Of a stretch of 19,322 bases of DNA, positions 1 through 6,775 are shown in pieces (the stretch's first letter is position 1; each line of letters begins with the position of its first letter). The DNA comes from Pseudomonadota bacterium. GTDB lineage: Bacteria; Desulfobacterota; BSN033; WVXP01; G020346125. The DNA lies in the NCBI GenBank assembly GCA_030672465.1, contig DAOVGJ010000236.1, positions 1 through 19,322 on the forward strand, written 5' to 3'. Under the pieces are notes generated by a model that saw only the letters and a program-made list of their open reading frames with translations, had not been told where the DNA came from and did no database searches. A program made the position numbers and the translations under genes.

Positions 1-225
<225 letters not shown>

Positions 226-235
226 TAAAATAGTT

Positions 236-298
236 CAAGGGTCTGGAGGGAGGATTAGGGGTTAATTCTCTAATTCCCTAATCCCTCTTCCTGCCTTG
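236..298 (+). other. Long imperfect hairpin in the 23S-5S spacer
   Basis: The spacer folds on itself. CAAGG at 236-240 pairs with CCTTG at 294-298. Inside this, GGATTAGGG plus TTAATT on the 5' arm pairs with AATT plus CCCTAATCC on the 3' arm, around a CTCT loop near 267-270. A long double-stranded stem between 23S and 5S is a plausible RNase III-type processing site for the pre-rRNA. A dispersed hairpin-type repeat is the alternative. The pairing is seen in the sequence; the function is inferred. Confidence 0.6.
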
Positions 299-343
299 GA
301 TAATAATCGTTACTCGTATTCAATTGCAGGTTTTGGTTAAACT

Positions 344-463
344 TTTCCGGTGACCATAGCAGAGGGGAAACACCCGTTCCCATGCCGAATACGGAAGTTA
401 AGCCCTCTAGCGCCGATGGTACTGCTTGCGAAAGTGAGTGGGAGAGTAGGTCGTTGCCGGGAC
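344..463 (+). rRNA. rrf: 5S ribosomal RNA
   Basis: This is a typical 5S rRNA of about 118-120 bases. The 5' strand (TTCCGGTGACCATAGC) and 3' strand (GTTGCCGGGA) form helix I. The conserved internal blocks GAGGGGAAACACCCGTTCCC, GGAAGTTAAGCCCTC and CGCCGATGGTACTGC are all present, as is GGGAGAGTAGG near the 3' end. It follows the 23S gene in the same orientation and is followed within a few bases by a strong intrinsic terminator. The ends are set by the helix I pairing and could shift by 1-2 bases. Confidence 0.97.
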
Positions 464-468
464 ACTCG

Positions 469-506
469 AATAAGGCCCTTCCCGTATGGGAAGGGCCTTA
501 TTTTTT
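469..506 (+). terminator. Rho-independent terminator of the rrn operon
   Basis: A perfect 15-bp inverted repeat (469-483 with 488-502, arm AATAAGGCCCTTCCC) encloses a 4-base GTAT loop. A run of Ts at 501-506 follows. It lies 6 bases after the 5S gene and closes the rRNA operon. Confidence 0.95.
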
Positions 507-531
507 AACTTATTCGGCGGAGCATTCCTCT

Positions 532-641
532 TGCGGTTCTGCGGTGTTGCAGTGCTGCGGTCAAAATATGGTGCTGCAGTGTTGCAGTTCTGCAGTGCTG
601 CTGTCAAATAGATGTTTTCTGTTGGTACGGTGCTGCGGTGC
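532..641 (+). repeat. Degenerate octanucleotide repeat tract (TGCRGTKY-type)
   Basis: Imperfect 8-base units of the type TGC(A/G)GT(G/T)(C/T) are strung end to end. Units at 532, 540, 548 and 556 form one block ending TGCGGTCA. Units at 575, 583, 591 and 599 form a second block ending TGCTGTCA. One further unit sits at 634. Each block is followed by an A/T-rich spacer containing ATG (AAATATG and AATAGATG), so there is a higher-order duplication of about 43 bases as well. Open frames across it are low-complexity and I do not consider them genes. The stretch 507-798 otherwise holds only the tRNA promoter. Confidence 0.75.
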
Positions 642-758
642 ACATTTTAATTCAACTACATGATAAATTCACACTCAGAGTTCTTTTTTCAGAGATCTCT
701 ATACGCTCAGGGACAACGGTGTTCCCTTGAAACTCAGGAAACCCCAATTATTTTTGTC

Positions 759-787
759 TTGACACATTTTCTAATTTTGGCTATTTT
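759..787 (+). promoter_or_regulatory. Sigma-70 promoter of the tRNA-Val gene
   Basis: A perfect -35 TTGACA (759-764) is separated by 17 bases from a -10-like TATTTT (782-787). Transcription would begin near 794, about 5 bases before the mature tRNA. The -35 box lies in an 11-mer, TTTGTCTTGAC, that occurs again upstream of yebC (977-987). Confidence 0.7.
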
Positions 788-798
788 TCAATGATATG

Positions 799-875
799 GG
801 GCCCATAGCTCAGTTGGTGAGAGTGCCGGTCTCACATACCGGAGGTCACTGGTTCAAGTCCAGTTGGGCCCACCA
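799..875 (+). tRNA. tRNA-Val, anticodon CAC
   Basis: A complete cloverleaf can be drawn. The acceptor stem is 799-805 (GGGCCCA) with 865-871 (TGGGCCC). The D arm is 808-824, the anticodon stem 826-830 (CCGGT) with 838-842 (ACCGG), and the 7-base loop 831-837 reads CTCACAT. The anticodon CAC is at 833-835, preceded by T33. The T arm is 848-864 with loop TTCAAGT. The discriminator is A872 and the CCA end is encoded at 873-875. CAC reads the valine codon GUG. The gene has its own promoter and terminator, so it is independent of the rRNA operon. Confidence 0.96.
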
Positions 876-883
876 ATGATTTT

Positions 884-914
884 AAGGGGTTAGATAATTT
901 CTAACCCCTTTTTT
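884..914 (+). terminator. Rho-independent terminator of tRNA-Val
   Basis: A perfect 10-bp stem (AAGGGGTTAG at 884-893 with CTAACCCCTT at 901-910) has a 7-base loop and runs into a T tract at 909-914. It starts 9 bases after the tRNA CCA. Confidence 0.95.
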
Positions 915-982
915 CCTCTTTTGCGAGGGAAATGATTTCATCAAAAGCCCGAGAAAATCGGGACACTCCTGCCAAATTTGTC

Positions 983-1009
983 TTGACTTATTTATTTACA
1001 TTATATAGT
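983..1009 (+). promoter_or_regulatory. Possible promoter of yebC
   Basis: TTGACT (983-988) sits in a copy of the 11-mer TTTGTCTTGAC also found at the tRNA promoter. The best -10 match is TATAGT (1004-1009), but the spacing is only 15 bases, which is short. The tRNA terminator lies just upstream, so a promoter is needed in this gap. The exact -10 is uncertain. Confidence 0.4.
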
Positions 1010-1052
1010 TTTTTGGACTTAGGGACTCAATAGCAATCCTTGAGGTGGGGTT

Positions 1053-1802
1053 ATGTCAGGGCATTCGAAGTGGAGTACCATTAAGAGGAAAAAGGGAGTG
1101 GCCGATGCCAAAAGGGGGAAGGTGTTTACCAAGTTGATCAAGGAGATATCGGCAGCAGCGAAATTAGGCGGAGGCGACCCAGAGGGAAATGCCAGGTTGA
1201 GAGCTGCCATTGCCACCGCCAAAGCGGAGAATATGCCCAAGGAGAATATTGAGAGGGCAATCAAAAAGGGAACGGGGGAGTTAGAGGGGGTAAACTATGA
1301 AGAGCTGACATATGAAGGATATGGACCGGGTGGCGTGGCAATCATGGTTGAGGTGCTGACGGACAACAAGAATAGAACCATTGCGGATATTAGGAATAGC
1401 TTCTCCAAGCATAATGGAAATCTCGGGGAGTCCGGGTGCGTCTCGTGGATGTTCACTTTGAAGGGACTCATTCTGTTCGATCAGGATAGAGTTGACGAAG
1501 AGAGGTTGATAGAGGTTGCCCTCGATGCGGGAGCGGAGGACATTAGGGAGCGGGAGAGGGAATTCGAGGTGATTACGGATCCGGCCCAATTTGAAGATGT
1601 CAAGAGGGCTGCTCAAGATGCGGGATTAGAATACTCCTTTGCAGAGGTGACCATGATTCCTCAAAGCACCGTTCGGCTTCTGGGAAAAGAGGCTGAGCAG
1701 ATGCTGAGGTTGATGGAGCGCTTAGAGGATTCCGATGATATTCAAAGAGTATACGCCAATTTCGATATCCCCGATGAGGTGATGGAAAGACTGGCGGCGT
1801 AG
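1053..1802 (+). CDS. yebC: YebC/PmpR/TACO1-family protein
   Basis: The 249-residue product is full length for the YebC family. It begins with the family signature MSGHSKWSTIKRKK, followed by KRGKVFTKL (residues ~21-29) and NMPKENIERAIKKGTG (~60-75). The family-typical block YEGYGPGGVAIMVE is at ~87-100. Members are cytoplasmic and were first described as transcriptional regulators; later work on the family, including mitochondrial TACO1, points to a role in translation, notably of proline-rich stretches. The start is supported by a GAGGTGGGG Shine-Dalgarno at 1042-1050, just upstream of the ATG. The gene precedes the ruv operon, a common arrangement, but a ~290-base gap and a separate promoter candidate suggest ruvC is transcribed independently. 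Confidence 0.96.
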   Translation: MSGHSKWSTIKRKKGVADAKRGKVFTKLIKEISAAAKLGGGDPEGNARLRAAIATAKAENMPKENIERAIKKGTGELEGVNYEELTYEGYGPGGVAIMVEVLTDNKNRTIADIRNSFSKHNGNLGESGCVSWMFTLKGLILFDQDRVDEERLIEVALDAGAEDIREREREFEVITDPAQFEDVKRAAQDAGLEYSFAEVTMIPQSTVRLLGKEAEQMLRLMERLEDSDDIQRVYANFDIPDEVMERLAA

Positions 1803-2019
1803 AAAATAACGCCCGTCCTCTGATTGCAGTAATTATCATTAAGAGATATACGAGTCGAAACAGCAGGGGTACAGAGACTATTCAGAATATAAGGATGTAG
1901 GAGCCTTTATCATCGTCATTGCCTTCGTTCCGCGGTACCTTATAAGCCCCTCCCCGGAAAATCCTCCTGTTGCTCTTCCTTTAGGAAATCTCTAAAAACA
2001 TAGAGAAGCCATTGGGAAG

Positions 2020-2051
2020 GGATTGCAATCCGTTGTCCCTGGTTGTATACT
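2020..2051 (+). promoter_or_regulatory. ruvCAB promoter with overlapping palindrome
   Basis: TTGCAA (2023-2028) and TATACT (2046-2051) are 17 bases apart and make a plausible sigma-70 promoter, with a start near 2058. The -35 box lies inside a perfect 12-bp palindrome, GGATTGCAATCC (2020-2031), which could be an operator. The rest of the 1803-2090 gap shows no gene and no clear yebC terminator. Confidence 0.5.
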
Positions 2052-2102
2052 GGGGACGGTGACGGGAAATGCTTTACGATTTCACGGTGTATGGAGGAAA
2101 TC

Positions 2103-2588
2103 GTGAAGGTAATAGGGATTGATCCTGGCCTAGCAAAAACGGGATTTGCCGTTGTCGAACCCCTTCAGAAGGGCGGGCGTGTCTGCCACTCTGGCAATAT
2201 CAATACGAATCCAGGACATTCCCTTGAGGAACGGTTATCGACCATTTATCATGAATTATCCAGCGTATTGCGAAGATGGAGCCCCGATTTGATGGCTTTG
2301 GAAGATGTCTTCGTTGCGAAGCAATTTCCAATGGCGGCCTTACAACTGGGGGAGGTGAGGGGTGTTATTCGGCTGACCGCGAAAAATATGGGCATTCCTA
2401 TATCGGAGATAAAGCCCACTGAGATGAAAAGCGCATTAACGGGAAGCGGAAGGGCGAGCAAAGAGCAGATCAAACGAGTAGTTCGGAGGATTTTACATAT
2501 TGAGGATACAATCAAATCCGACCATATCTCCGATGCAATGGCATTGGCTTTGACGGGTTTAACTCGAAAAGGTGTATTTCGGTGGTGA
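2103..2588 (+). CDS. ruvC: Holliday junction resolvase RuvC
   Basis: The 161-residue protein matches the RuvC fold and length. It is a dimeric nuclease that cuts Holliday junctions by paired nicking in recombinational repair. The N-terminus VKVIGIDPGLAKTG carries the first catalytic acid (D7). E67 in LMALEDVF is the second. The C-terminal SDHISDAMALAL supplies H141 and D144, the His-containing version of the fourth ligand that is known from Thermus-type enzymes. I chose GTG 2103 because GGAGG at 2093-2097 is ideally spaced and because homologues start right at this beta strand. The in-frame ATG at 2091 has no Shine-Dalgarno and would itself contain that site. The gene ends 13 bases before the ruvA start and is the first gene of the ruvCAB operon. 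Confidence 0.95.
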   Translation: MKVIGIDPGLAKTGFAVVEPLQKGGRVCHSGNINTNPGHSLEERLSTIYHELSSVLRRWSPDLMALEDVFVAKQFPMAALQLGEVRGVIRLTAKNMGIPISEIKPTEMKSALTGSGRASKEQIKRVVRRILHIEDTIKSDHISDAMALALTGLTRKGVFRW

Positions 2589-2601
2589 CGCGTGGGGGAA
2601 A

Positions 2602-3219
2602 ATGATACGGTATATTAAAGGGCTTATGTTGAAGAAAGAGGATGATCGGGTGGTGGTTTTGGCCAACGGAGTTGGGTACGAGATATTACTGCCAACCGTA
2701 GTGAGGCAGACCTATAATAAGAAAAAGGCGGGAGAAGATGAGGTGGAGCTCTATATCTCGTTCCACCAGACCCCCCAGCAGCCGAAGCCCCAACTCATCG
2801 GTTTCAATTTTGAAATAGAGAGAGAGTTTTTTGAGAAATTTATCACGGTCAAAGATATTGGGCCAACCCTTGCCGCAAAGGCACTCGTATTACCCATTCC
2901 CAAGATCGCCAGGGCCATTGAGGAGAGGGATGTTGCCACGATAATGCGGCTTAAAGGAATCGGAGAACGGAAGGCCGAGATGATTATTTCCGAACTCAGG
3001 GGCAGGGTGGGGAAATTTGCCCTCATGAGGGAGGATGCGATTCCTCTTGCACCTGAGCCCGAGGATTTCCGCAAACAGGTCGAAGAGGTTCTTATGGGGG
3101 ACTTAGGGCATAAGGTCAGCGAGGCTCACCAGATGATCGATGAGGCCATAAAGAGGAATCCATCCATATCCTCGCCTGAAGAATTATTTGAGGAGGTTTA
3201 TCGGGGCGGGGTTCGATAG
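2602..3219 (+). CDS. ruvA: Holliday junction branch migration protein RuvA (divergent)
   Basis: The 205-residue product has the RuvA layout: an N-terminal OB-type domain (~1-65), two helix-hairpin-helix motifs (TVKDIGPTLAAKAL and LKGIGERKAEMIISEL), and a small C-terminal RuvB-binding domain (~155-200). RuvA tetramers hold the junction open for the RuvB motors. The family block with the acidic pin (usually REDA..LYGF, E55/D56 in E. coli) reads instead HQTPQQPKPQLIGF, so the two acidic residues appear to be Gln and Pro. The ATG at 2602 fits the usual MI-start and has a GGGGG Shine-Dalgarno at 2594-2598, though it is only 3 bases away; an in-frame ATG at 2572 inside ruvC is less likely. ruvB follows after 11 bases. 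Confidence 0.93.
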   Translation: MIRYIKGLMLKKEDDRVVVLANGVGYEILLPTVVRQTYNKKKAGEDEVELYISFHQTPQQPKPQLIGFNFEIEREFFEKFITVKDIGPTLAAKALVLPIPKIARAIEERDVATIMRLKGIGERKAEMIISELRGRVGKFALMREDAIPLAPEPEDFRKQVEEVLMGDLGHKVSEAHQMIDEAIKRNPSISSPEELFEEVYRGGVR

Positions 3220-3230
3220 GGGGATGTTTG

Positions 3231-4256
3231 ATGGAAGAAGGGGTTCGTGAGGAGTCGAGGGTTCCGGATGAGGGAGATCAGATCTGGGATTTGAGGCCAA
3301 AGAGATTATCCGAATACATCGGGCAACCTCGAGTCGTAGAATCCCTTGAGATCGCCATACGGGCGGCAAGGAAGAGGAGAGAGCCCCTGGAGCACGTGTT
3401 ACTTCATTCCCCCCCGGGCCTGGGGAAGACGACCTTGGCCCATATTATAGCAACGGAGATGGACGGCAATCTCGTGACCTCCTCTGGTCCGGCTATCGAG
3501 AAAGGGGGAGATCTCATCAGCATACTCACCCATTTGGAGCGGGGAGATGTTTTGTTTATCGATGAAGCCCATCGGATGTCCACGGTCATTGAGGAATTCT
3601 TATACCCTGCCATGGAGGATTTTTGCATCGACTTCATTTTTGATAAAGGGGTTCATGCAAGAAGCCATCGGTACCGCTTGGAGCAATTCACGTTGGTGGC
3701 GGCTACCACTCGATCGGGGCTCCTTTCAGCCGCACTGAGGGAGCGTTTTGGAATACAGAGGACTTTGGAGTTCTATGCGGTCGAAGAGCTGTGTCAAATA
3801 GTGAAACGATCGGCCTCCATATTGGAGGTCCCCATAGACGAGGAGGGGACATACGAGATTGCCAAGCGATCCCGCGGAACTCCGCGCATCGCCAATAGAC
3901 TTCTGAAGCGAGTGAGGGATTATTGCCAGGTTCGGGCAGAGGGGGTGATCGACAAGCAGATCAGTGATGAAGCATTGAAATTGGAGGGGGTGGATGAGAT
4001 CGGGCTGACCGATTTGGATCGATGGTTTTTGGAGACGATCATCCGCTACTACAAGGGAGGGCCAGTGGGTTTAGAGGCAATTGCTGCCACGCTCCAGGAG
4101 GAAACGGATACGTTGGTGGATATGGTAGAGCCGTTTCTGCTCAAAATAGGTTTTGTTATAAGAAGGCCCAACGGAAGGAAGGCCACGGAATTGGCCTATC
4201 GCCATTTTGGCCTTTCTTTTCCCCACGATTCTGAAAAACAGCTCTCCTTTGGATGA
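3231..4256 (+). CDS. ruvB: Holliday junction branch migration ATPase RuvB (divergent)
   Basis: The 341-residue product is an AAA+ motor typical of RuvB. It contains LRPKRLSEYIGQ near the start, Walker A PPGLGKTTLAHIIA, Walker B DVLFIDEAHRMS, sensor 1 AATTRSGLLS, the arginine-finger segment LRERFGI, sensor 2 GTPRIANRLLKRVRDY, and the C-terminal winged helix GGPVGLEAIAATL. The first glycine of Walker A is replaced (HSPPGLGKT where GPPGLGKT is usual). The beta-hairpin region that usually reads GKGP.ARS reads DKGVHARSHRYRL. Function is probably kept, since the catalytic lysine, acidic pair and arginines remain. GGGGG at 3219-3223 is well spaced for ATG 3231; an in-frame TTG lies one codon upstream. 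It is the last gene of ruvCAB and converges on rodZ. Confidence 0.95.
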   Translation: MEEGVREESRVPDEGDQIWDLRPKRLSEYIGQPRVVESLEIAIRAARKRREPLEHVLLHSPPGLGKTTLAHIIATEMDGNLVTSSGPAIEKGGDLISILTHLERGDVLFIDEAHRMSTVIEEFLYPAMEDFCIDFIFDKGVHARSHRYRLEQFTLVAATTRSGLLSAALRERFGIQRTLEFYAVEELCQIVKRSASILEVPIDEEGTYEIAKRSRGTPRIANRLLKRVRDYCQVRAEGVIDKQISDEALKLEGVDEIGLTDLDRWFLETIIRYYKGGPVGLEAIAATLQEETDTLVDMVEPFLLKIGFVIRRPNGRKATELAYRHFGLSFPHDSEKQLSFG

Positions 4257-4320
4257 TGGGGTAAAAGTAGCGAGGGAGGGCCGCCAGTGAAAGAAGCGGA
4301 CGGGGGAAATATCGGAAGTC

Positions 4321-5193
4321 TCAGTGGGCATTGGTGGAGTTTACCTCATCCCCATATCCGGGTATTTCAAACTCATCTCTTCTCTTAAACTCATATCCCT
4401 TTTGGGTTAGACTCAATCGAACAATCCTTCCGGGATCGCCTAAAGGGCCAAGGGGCTTTCCATTAAACGTTACATTCACGCCACCGGCATTACCGATTTT
4501 CAGCTTAATGTGCTCACCCGCACGTTGGGAAAAGGTCTCCCCCGCCCTTAATGTGATTTCCTGGGGGAGATCGGAGTCCACTTGGAGGGCGATCCAGGTT
4601 TCCTCAACGGCCTGGATTTGAAGGGTCAAACTCCCCCCACCTATCTCCTTCGGCTCGCTCATCCTTTCGGCAAGTTGGGTTTCGGCGGGAGGGGCTTCTT
4701 CAATCGAAATGGTCTCTTCGATAGGGGGGGCCGTTTCTTCTTGTTTCGGGACGACAGGAGGCGGAGAAATTTCCTCTTGAACCACGGGGGTCTCCTCCAC
4801 GCGCGCTGGCGAATGTTCGCCCTTATCCTTGGATTCCCTCCAGGGATTGAAGATGATGACGCCGATTCCAACCAGTAGGATAATTGTCCCCACTAAAAAT
4901 CCTCTGTTCCACCCCTTCTTCTGCTGCGCGGGAGGTCCTTGCTCCTCGTATCCGTGGATCTCCTTAAGATCGCCCTCGTACCGGAGGACTACATCGCTTG
5001 GGTCAATCCCGATGTGTTTCCCGTAGGCGATGAGGAATCCCTTTACAAAGACCGGTGTGGGGAGAAGGTCGTGGCGATCTTCTTCAATGGCCTTCAGGAG
5101 GTTTTCCCTGATTTTTGTGGCCGTTGAAATCTCTTTCAGGGAGATATTTCTGAGATCCCGTTCCCTCTTGAGATATTTACCGACGGTTTCCAT
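4321..5193 (-). CDS. rodZ: RodZ-like cell-shape protein
   Basis: The 290-residue product has the RodZ architecture: a cytoplasmic helix-turn-helix of the HTH_25 type (residues ~1-70, with LREISL-like RNISLKEISTATKIRENLL), a single membrane segment (~97-116, GFLVGTIILLVGIGVIIF), a Pro/Glu-rich periplasmic linker (~121-180), and a C-terminal beta domain of the DUF4115 type (~185-275, TWIALQVDSD, LRAGETFSQRAGEHIKLKIGNAGGV, NGKPLGPLGDPG). RodZ links MreB filaments to the Rod elongation complex. The mreBCD-mrdA-rodA cluster lies ~6 kb away. The gene is downstream of era in the same direction, with its own promoter in the 89-base gap. No strong Shine-Dalgarno precedes the ATG. Confidence 0.92.
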   Translation of the reverse strand: METVGKYLKRERDLRNISLKEISTATKIRENLLKAIEEDRHDLLPTPVFVKGFLIAYGKHIGIDPSDVVLRYEGDLKEIHGYEEQGPPAQQKKGWNRGFLVGTIILLVGIGVIIFNPWRESKDKGEHSPARVEETPVVQEEISPPPVVPKQEETAPPIEETISIEEAPPAETQLAERMSEPKEIGGGSLTLQIQAVEETWIALQVDSDLPQEITLRAGETFSQRAGEHIKLKIGNAGGVNVTFNGKPLGPLGDPGRIVRLSLTQKGYEFKRRDEFEIPGYGDEVNSTNAH

Positions 5194-5225
5194 TGGGTTA
5201 GGGTTTCATTCAAGGGTATCGATGA

Positions 5226-5254
5226 ATGTTAATAAGCGCCTGGGCTTAAGTCAA
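5226..5254 (-). promoter_or_regulatory. Promoter of rodZ
   Basis: On the minus strand TTGACT (5249-5254) and TAACAT (5226-5231) are exactly 17 bases apart in the era-rodZ gap. The start would be near 5219, about 26 bases before the rodZ ATG. Read-through from era is still possible. Confidence 0.5.
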
Positions 5255-5282
5255 GGCAATTACGTCCTGGAGTTTGGAAATC

Positions 5283-6173
5283 TCAACGGTAGCCCAATTT
5301 TTTCAAGGCCGTTCGATCCTTGCTCCAATTTCGCTCCACATTGACCCAACAGTCCAGGTAGACCTTGGCCCCTAAGAAATCCTCGATCTTTTTTCGGGCA
5401 TTGCTCCCTATTTTCTTCAGTGTTGATCCTTTCTTACCGATGATAATCCCCTTTTGGGAGGGCCTCTCAACGTGTATGATTGCCCTTATAACGATGAGGT
5501 TCCGATCCGCTTTTTCCTTGAATTCGTCGATGGAGACCGCGACGGCATAGGGGATTTCCTGGTACGTATTCCCAACGACCGTTTCCCTGATCATTTCGGA
5601 GACGATGAATCGTTCCGGCTGGTCTGTGATCATATCCTCGGGGAAGTATTGAGGACCTTTTGGGAGCAATGTAAGGATTTCCCCCATCAATTGATCTATT
5701 CCATCCCCTGAAAGGGCGGAAATGGGAATAATCTGGGAAAATCTACATAGTTGACTGTATGCATCGATCAAGGGAAGGAGGCTTTCCTTCTTGACTCGAT
5801 CCGTTTTGTTGATGAGAAGGATTACGGGAAAAGCTAATTTTGAGAGGAATTCGAGGACGTAGTGAGCTTCTTCCGCTATTGAGTGGTCCGCCTCAACCAT
5901 GAGGAGAATGAGATCGACATCTTTGCATGTGGCCAAAGCCACCTCAACCATGTACTTGCCGAAAAGGGACTTGGGTTGATAAATACCCGGGGTGTCCAAG
6001 AAAATAAGCTGTGCATTTTCGAGATTTTTGATTCCGAGAATCCGATTTCGGGTCGTCTGTGGTTTGTCGGAGGTGATGGTAATTTTCGTTCCCAGTATCC
6101 TGTTGAGTAATGTCGATTTCCCTACATTGGGTTGGCCTATAATGGAGATAAATCCTGATCGGAAGTCGTTCAT
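5283..6173 (-). CDS. era: GTPase Era
   Basis: The 296-residue product is a full-length Era, the essential GTPase that assists 16S rRNA processing and 30S assembly. The G domain has G1 GQPNVGKST (13-21), G2 around T40-T41 in KPQTTRNRI, G3 DTPG (60-63), G4 NKTD (122-125) and G5 SAL (152-154). The C-terminal KH RNA-binding domain carries GIIIGKKGS (242-250), followed by KVYLDCWVNV (270-279). The start ATG at 6173 has GGA 8 bases upstream. The gene is preceded by a perfect-consensus sigma-70 promoter and followed by rodZ. It is divergent from ssb. Confidence 0.98.
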   Translation of the reverse strand: MNDFRSGFISIIGQPNVGKSTLLNRILGTKITITSDKPQTTRNRILGIKNLENAQLIFLDTPGIYQPKSLFGKYMVEVALATCKDVDLILLMVEADHSIAEEAHYVLEFLSKLAFPVILLINKTDRVKKESLLPLIDAYSQLCRFSQIIPISALSGDGIDQLMGEILTLLPKGPQYFPEDMITDQPERFIVSEMIRETVVGNTYQEIPYAVAVSIDEFKEKADRNLIVIRAIIHVERPSQKGIIIGKKGSTLKKIGSNARKKIEDFLGAKVYLDCWVNVERNWSKDRTALKKLGYR

Positions 6174-6210
6174 CCTTTTCCAAATGCAATGAATTAAGAA
6201 TTACCCTAAT

Positions 6211-6238
6211 ATTATAAATAACTTCCAGTATTTGTCAA
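6211..6238 (-). promoter_or_regulatory. Consensus sigma-70 promoter of era
   Basis: On the minus strand TTGACA (6233-6238) and TATAAT (6211-6216) are both perfect consensus hexamers with a 16-base spacer. The predicted start is near 6204, about 30 bases before the era ATG. Confidence 0.85.
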
Positions 6239-6280
6239 ATTCCCCCCTTCAGAAGCTCAGAAAGCTCCGGCACATTTTTA

Positions 6281-6309
6281 TTGAAAAGGGAACAGAAGCA
6301 TGCTAGTGT
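6281..6309 (+). promoter_or_regulatory. Possible promoter of ssb
   Basis: TTGAAA (6281-6286) is followed after 17 bases by TAGTGT (6304-6309), which is preceded by TGC and so resembles an extended -10. The -10 match is poor (3 of 6), so this is only a candidate. A tandem AGAAGCTC / AGAAAGCTC lies just upstream at 6251-6267. Confidence 0.3.
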
Positions 6310-6344
6310 ATGAGGCGAACCCATCTAATCTTTCGGAGGAAAAC

Positions 6345-6764
6345 ATGGCTGGCGTCAACAAGGTAATCCTTATCGGGAACTTGGGGGCCGATCCAGAAGT
6401 GAGGTATCTCAATACGGGAACAGCGGTAGCTAACTTCAGAATGGCCACCACCGAGAACATCAGAAATAAGGAAGGGGAGAGGGAAGCTCGGACGGAATGG
6501 CACCGGGTAGTCGCTTTTGGACGTCTTGCCGAAATCTGCGGGGAGTATCTGAATAAGGGGAAACAGGTCTATGTCGAGGGCAGACTGCGAACCCGTTCAT
6601 GGGATGACCGAGATGGAAACAAACGATGGACAACGGAGATCACCGCGACAACCATGCAGATGTTGGGGAGCCCGGGCGATCAAGGGGCCGTAGAGGCCGA
6701 AGTCCCGGATACCGGGGGACCAACCGATTCCGGCGCAGATCAAGAGGATGACGTTCCCTTCTAG
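6345..6764 (+). CDS. ssb: Single-stranded DNA-binding protein
   Basis: The 139-residue product is a standard bacterial SSB. It has an N-terminal OB fold (~4-108) with KVILIGNLGADPE, the DNA-stacking tryptophan W52 in TEWHRVVAFGRLAE, and VEGRLRTRSW. A short flexible linker (~109-130) leads to the acidic C-terminal tip DDVPF, the docking site for repair and replication partners. I chose ATG 6345 because GGAGG at 6335-6339 is 5 bases upstream and the protein then starts exactly at the family N-terminus; the in-frame ATG at 6300 would add 15 unlikely residues. It is monocistronic, divergent from era and convergent with the LysM gene, with only 11 bases between the stops. Confidence 0.98.
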   Translation: MAGVNKVILIGNLGADPEVRYLNTGTAVANFRMATTENIRNKEGEREARTEWHRVVAFGRLAEICGEYLNKGKQVYVEGRLRTRSWDDRDGNKRWTTEITATTMQMLGSPGDQGAVEAEVPDTGGPTDSGADQEDDVPF

Positions 6765-6775
6765 GTGGGAAAGGG

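Noticed and set aside
532..641. CRISPR array
   Set aside because: The units are 8 bases, contiguous and imperfect, with no unique spacers of regular length.
382..663. Open frames on both strands over the 5S end, terminator and octamer tract
   Set aside because: They overlap the 5S rRNA and a perfect terminator. The Cys/Gly-rich translation comes from the octamer repeat, and there is no ribosome site.
2043..2102. Longer N-terminus for RuvC
   Set aside because: The extra 20 residues precede the first beta strand of the family, overlap the promoter and lack a Shine-Dalgarno.
4257..4320. Bidirectional terminator between ruvB and rodZ
   Set aside because: I could not find a stable stem followed by a T run on either strand.
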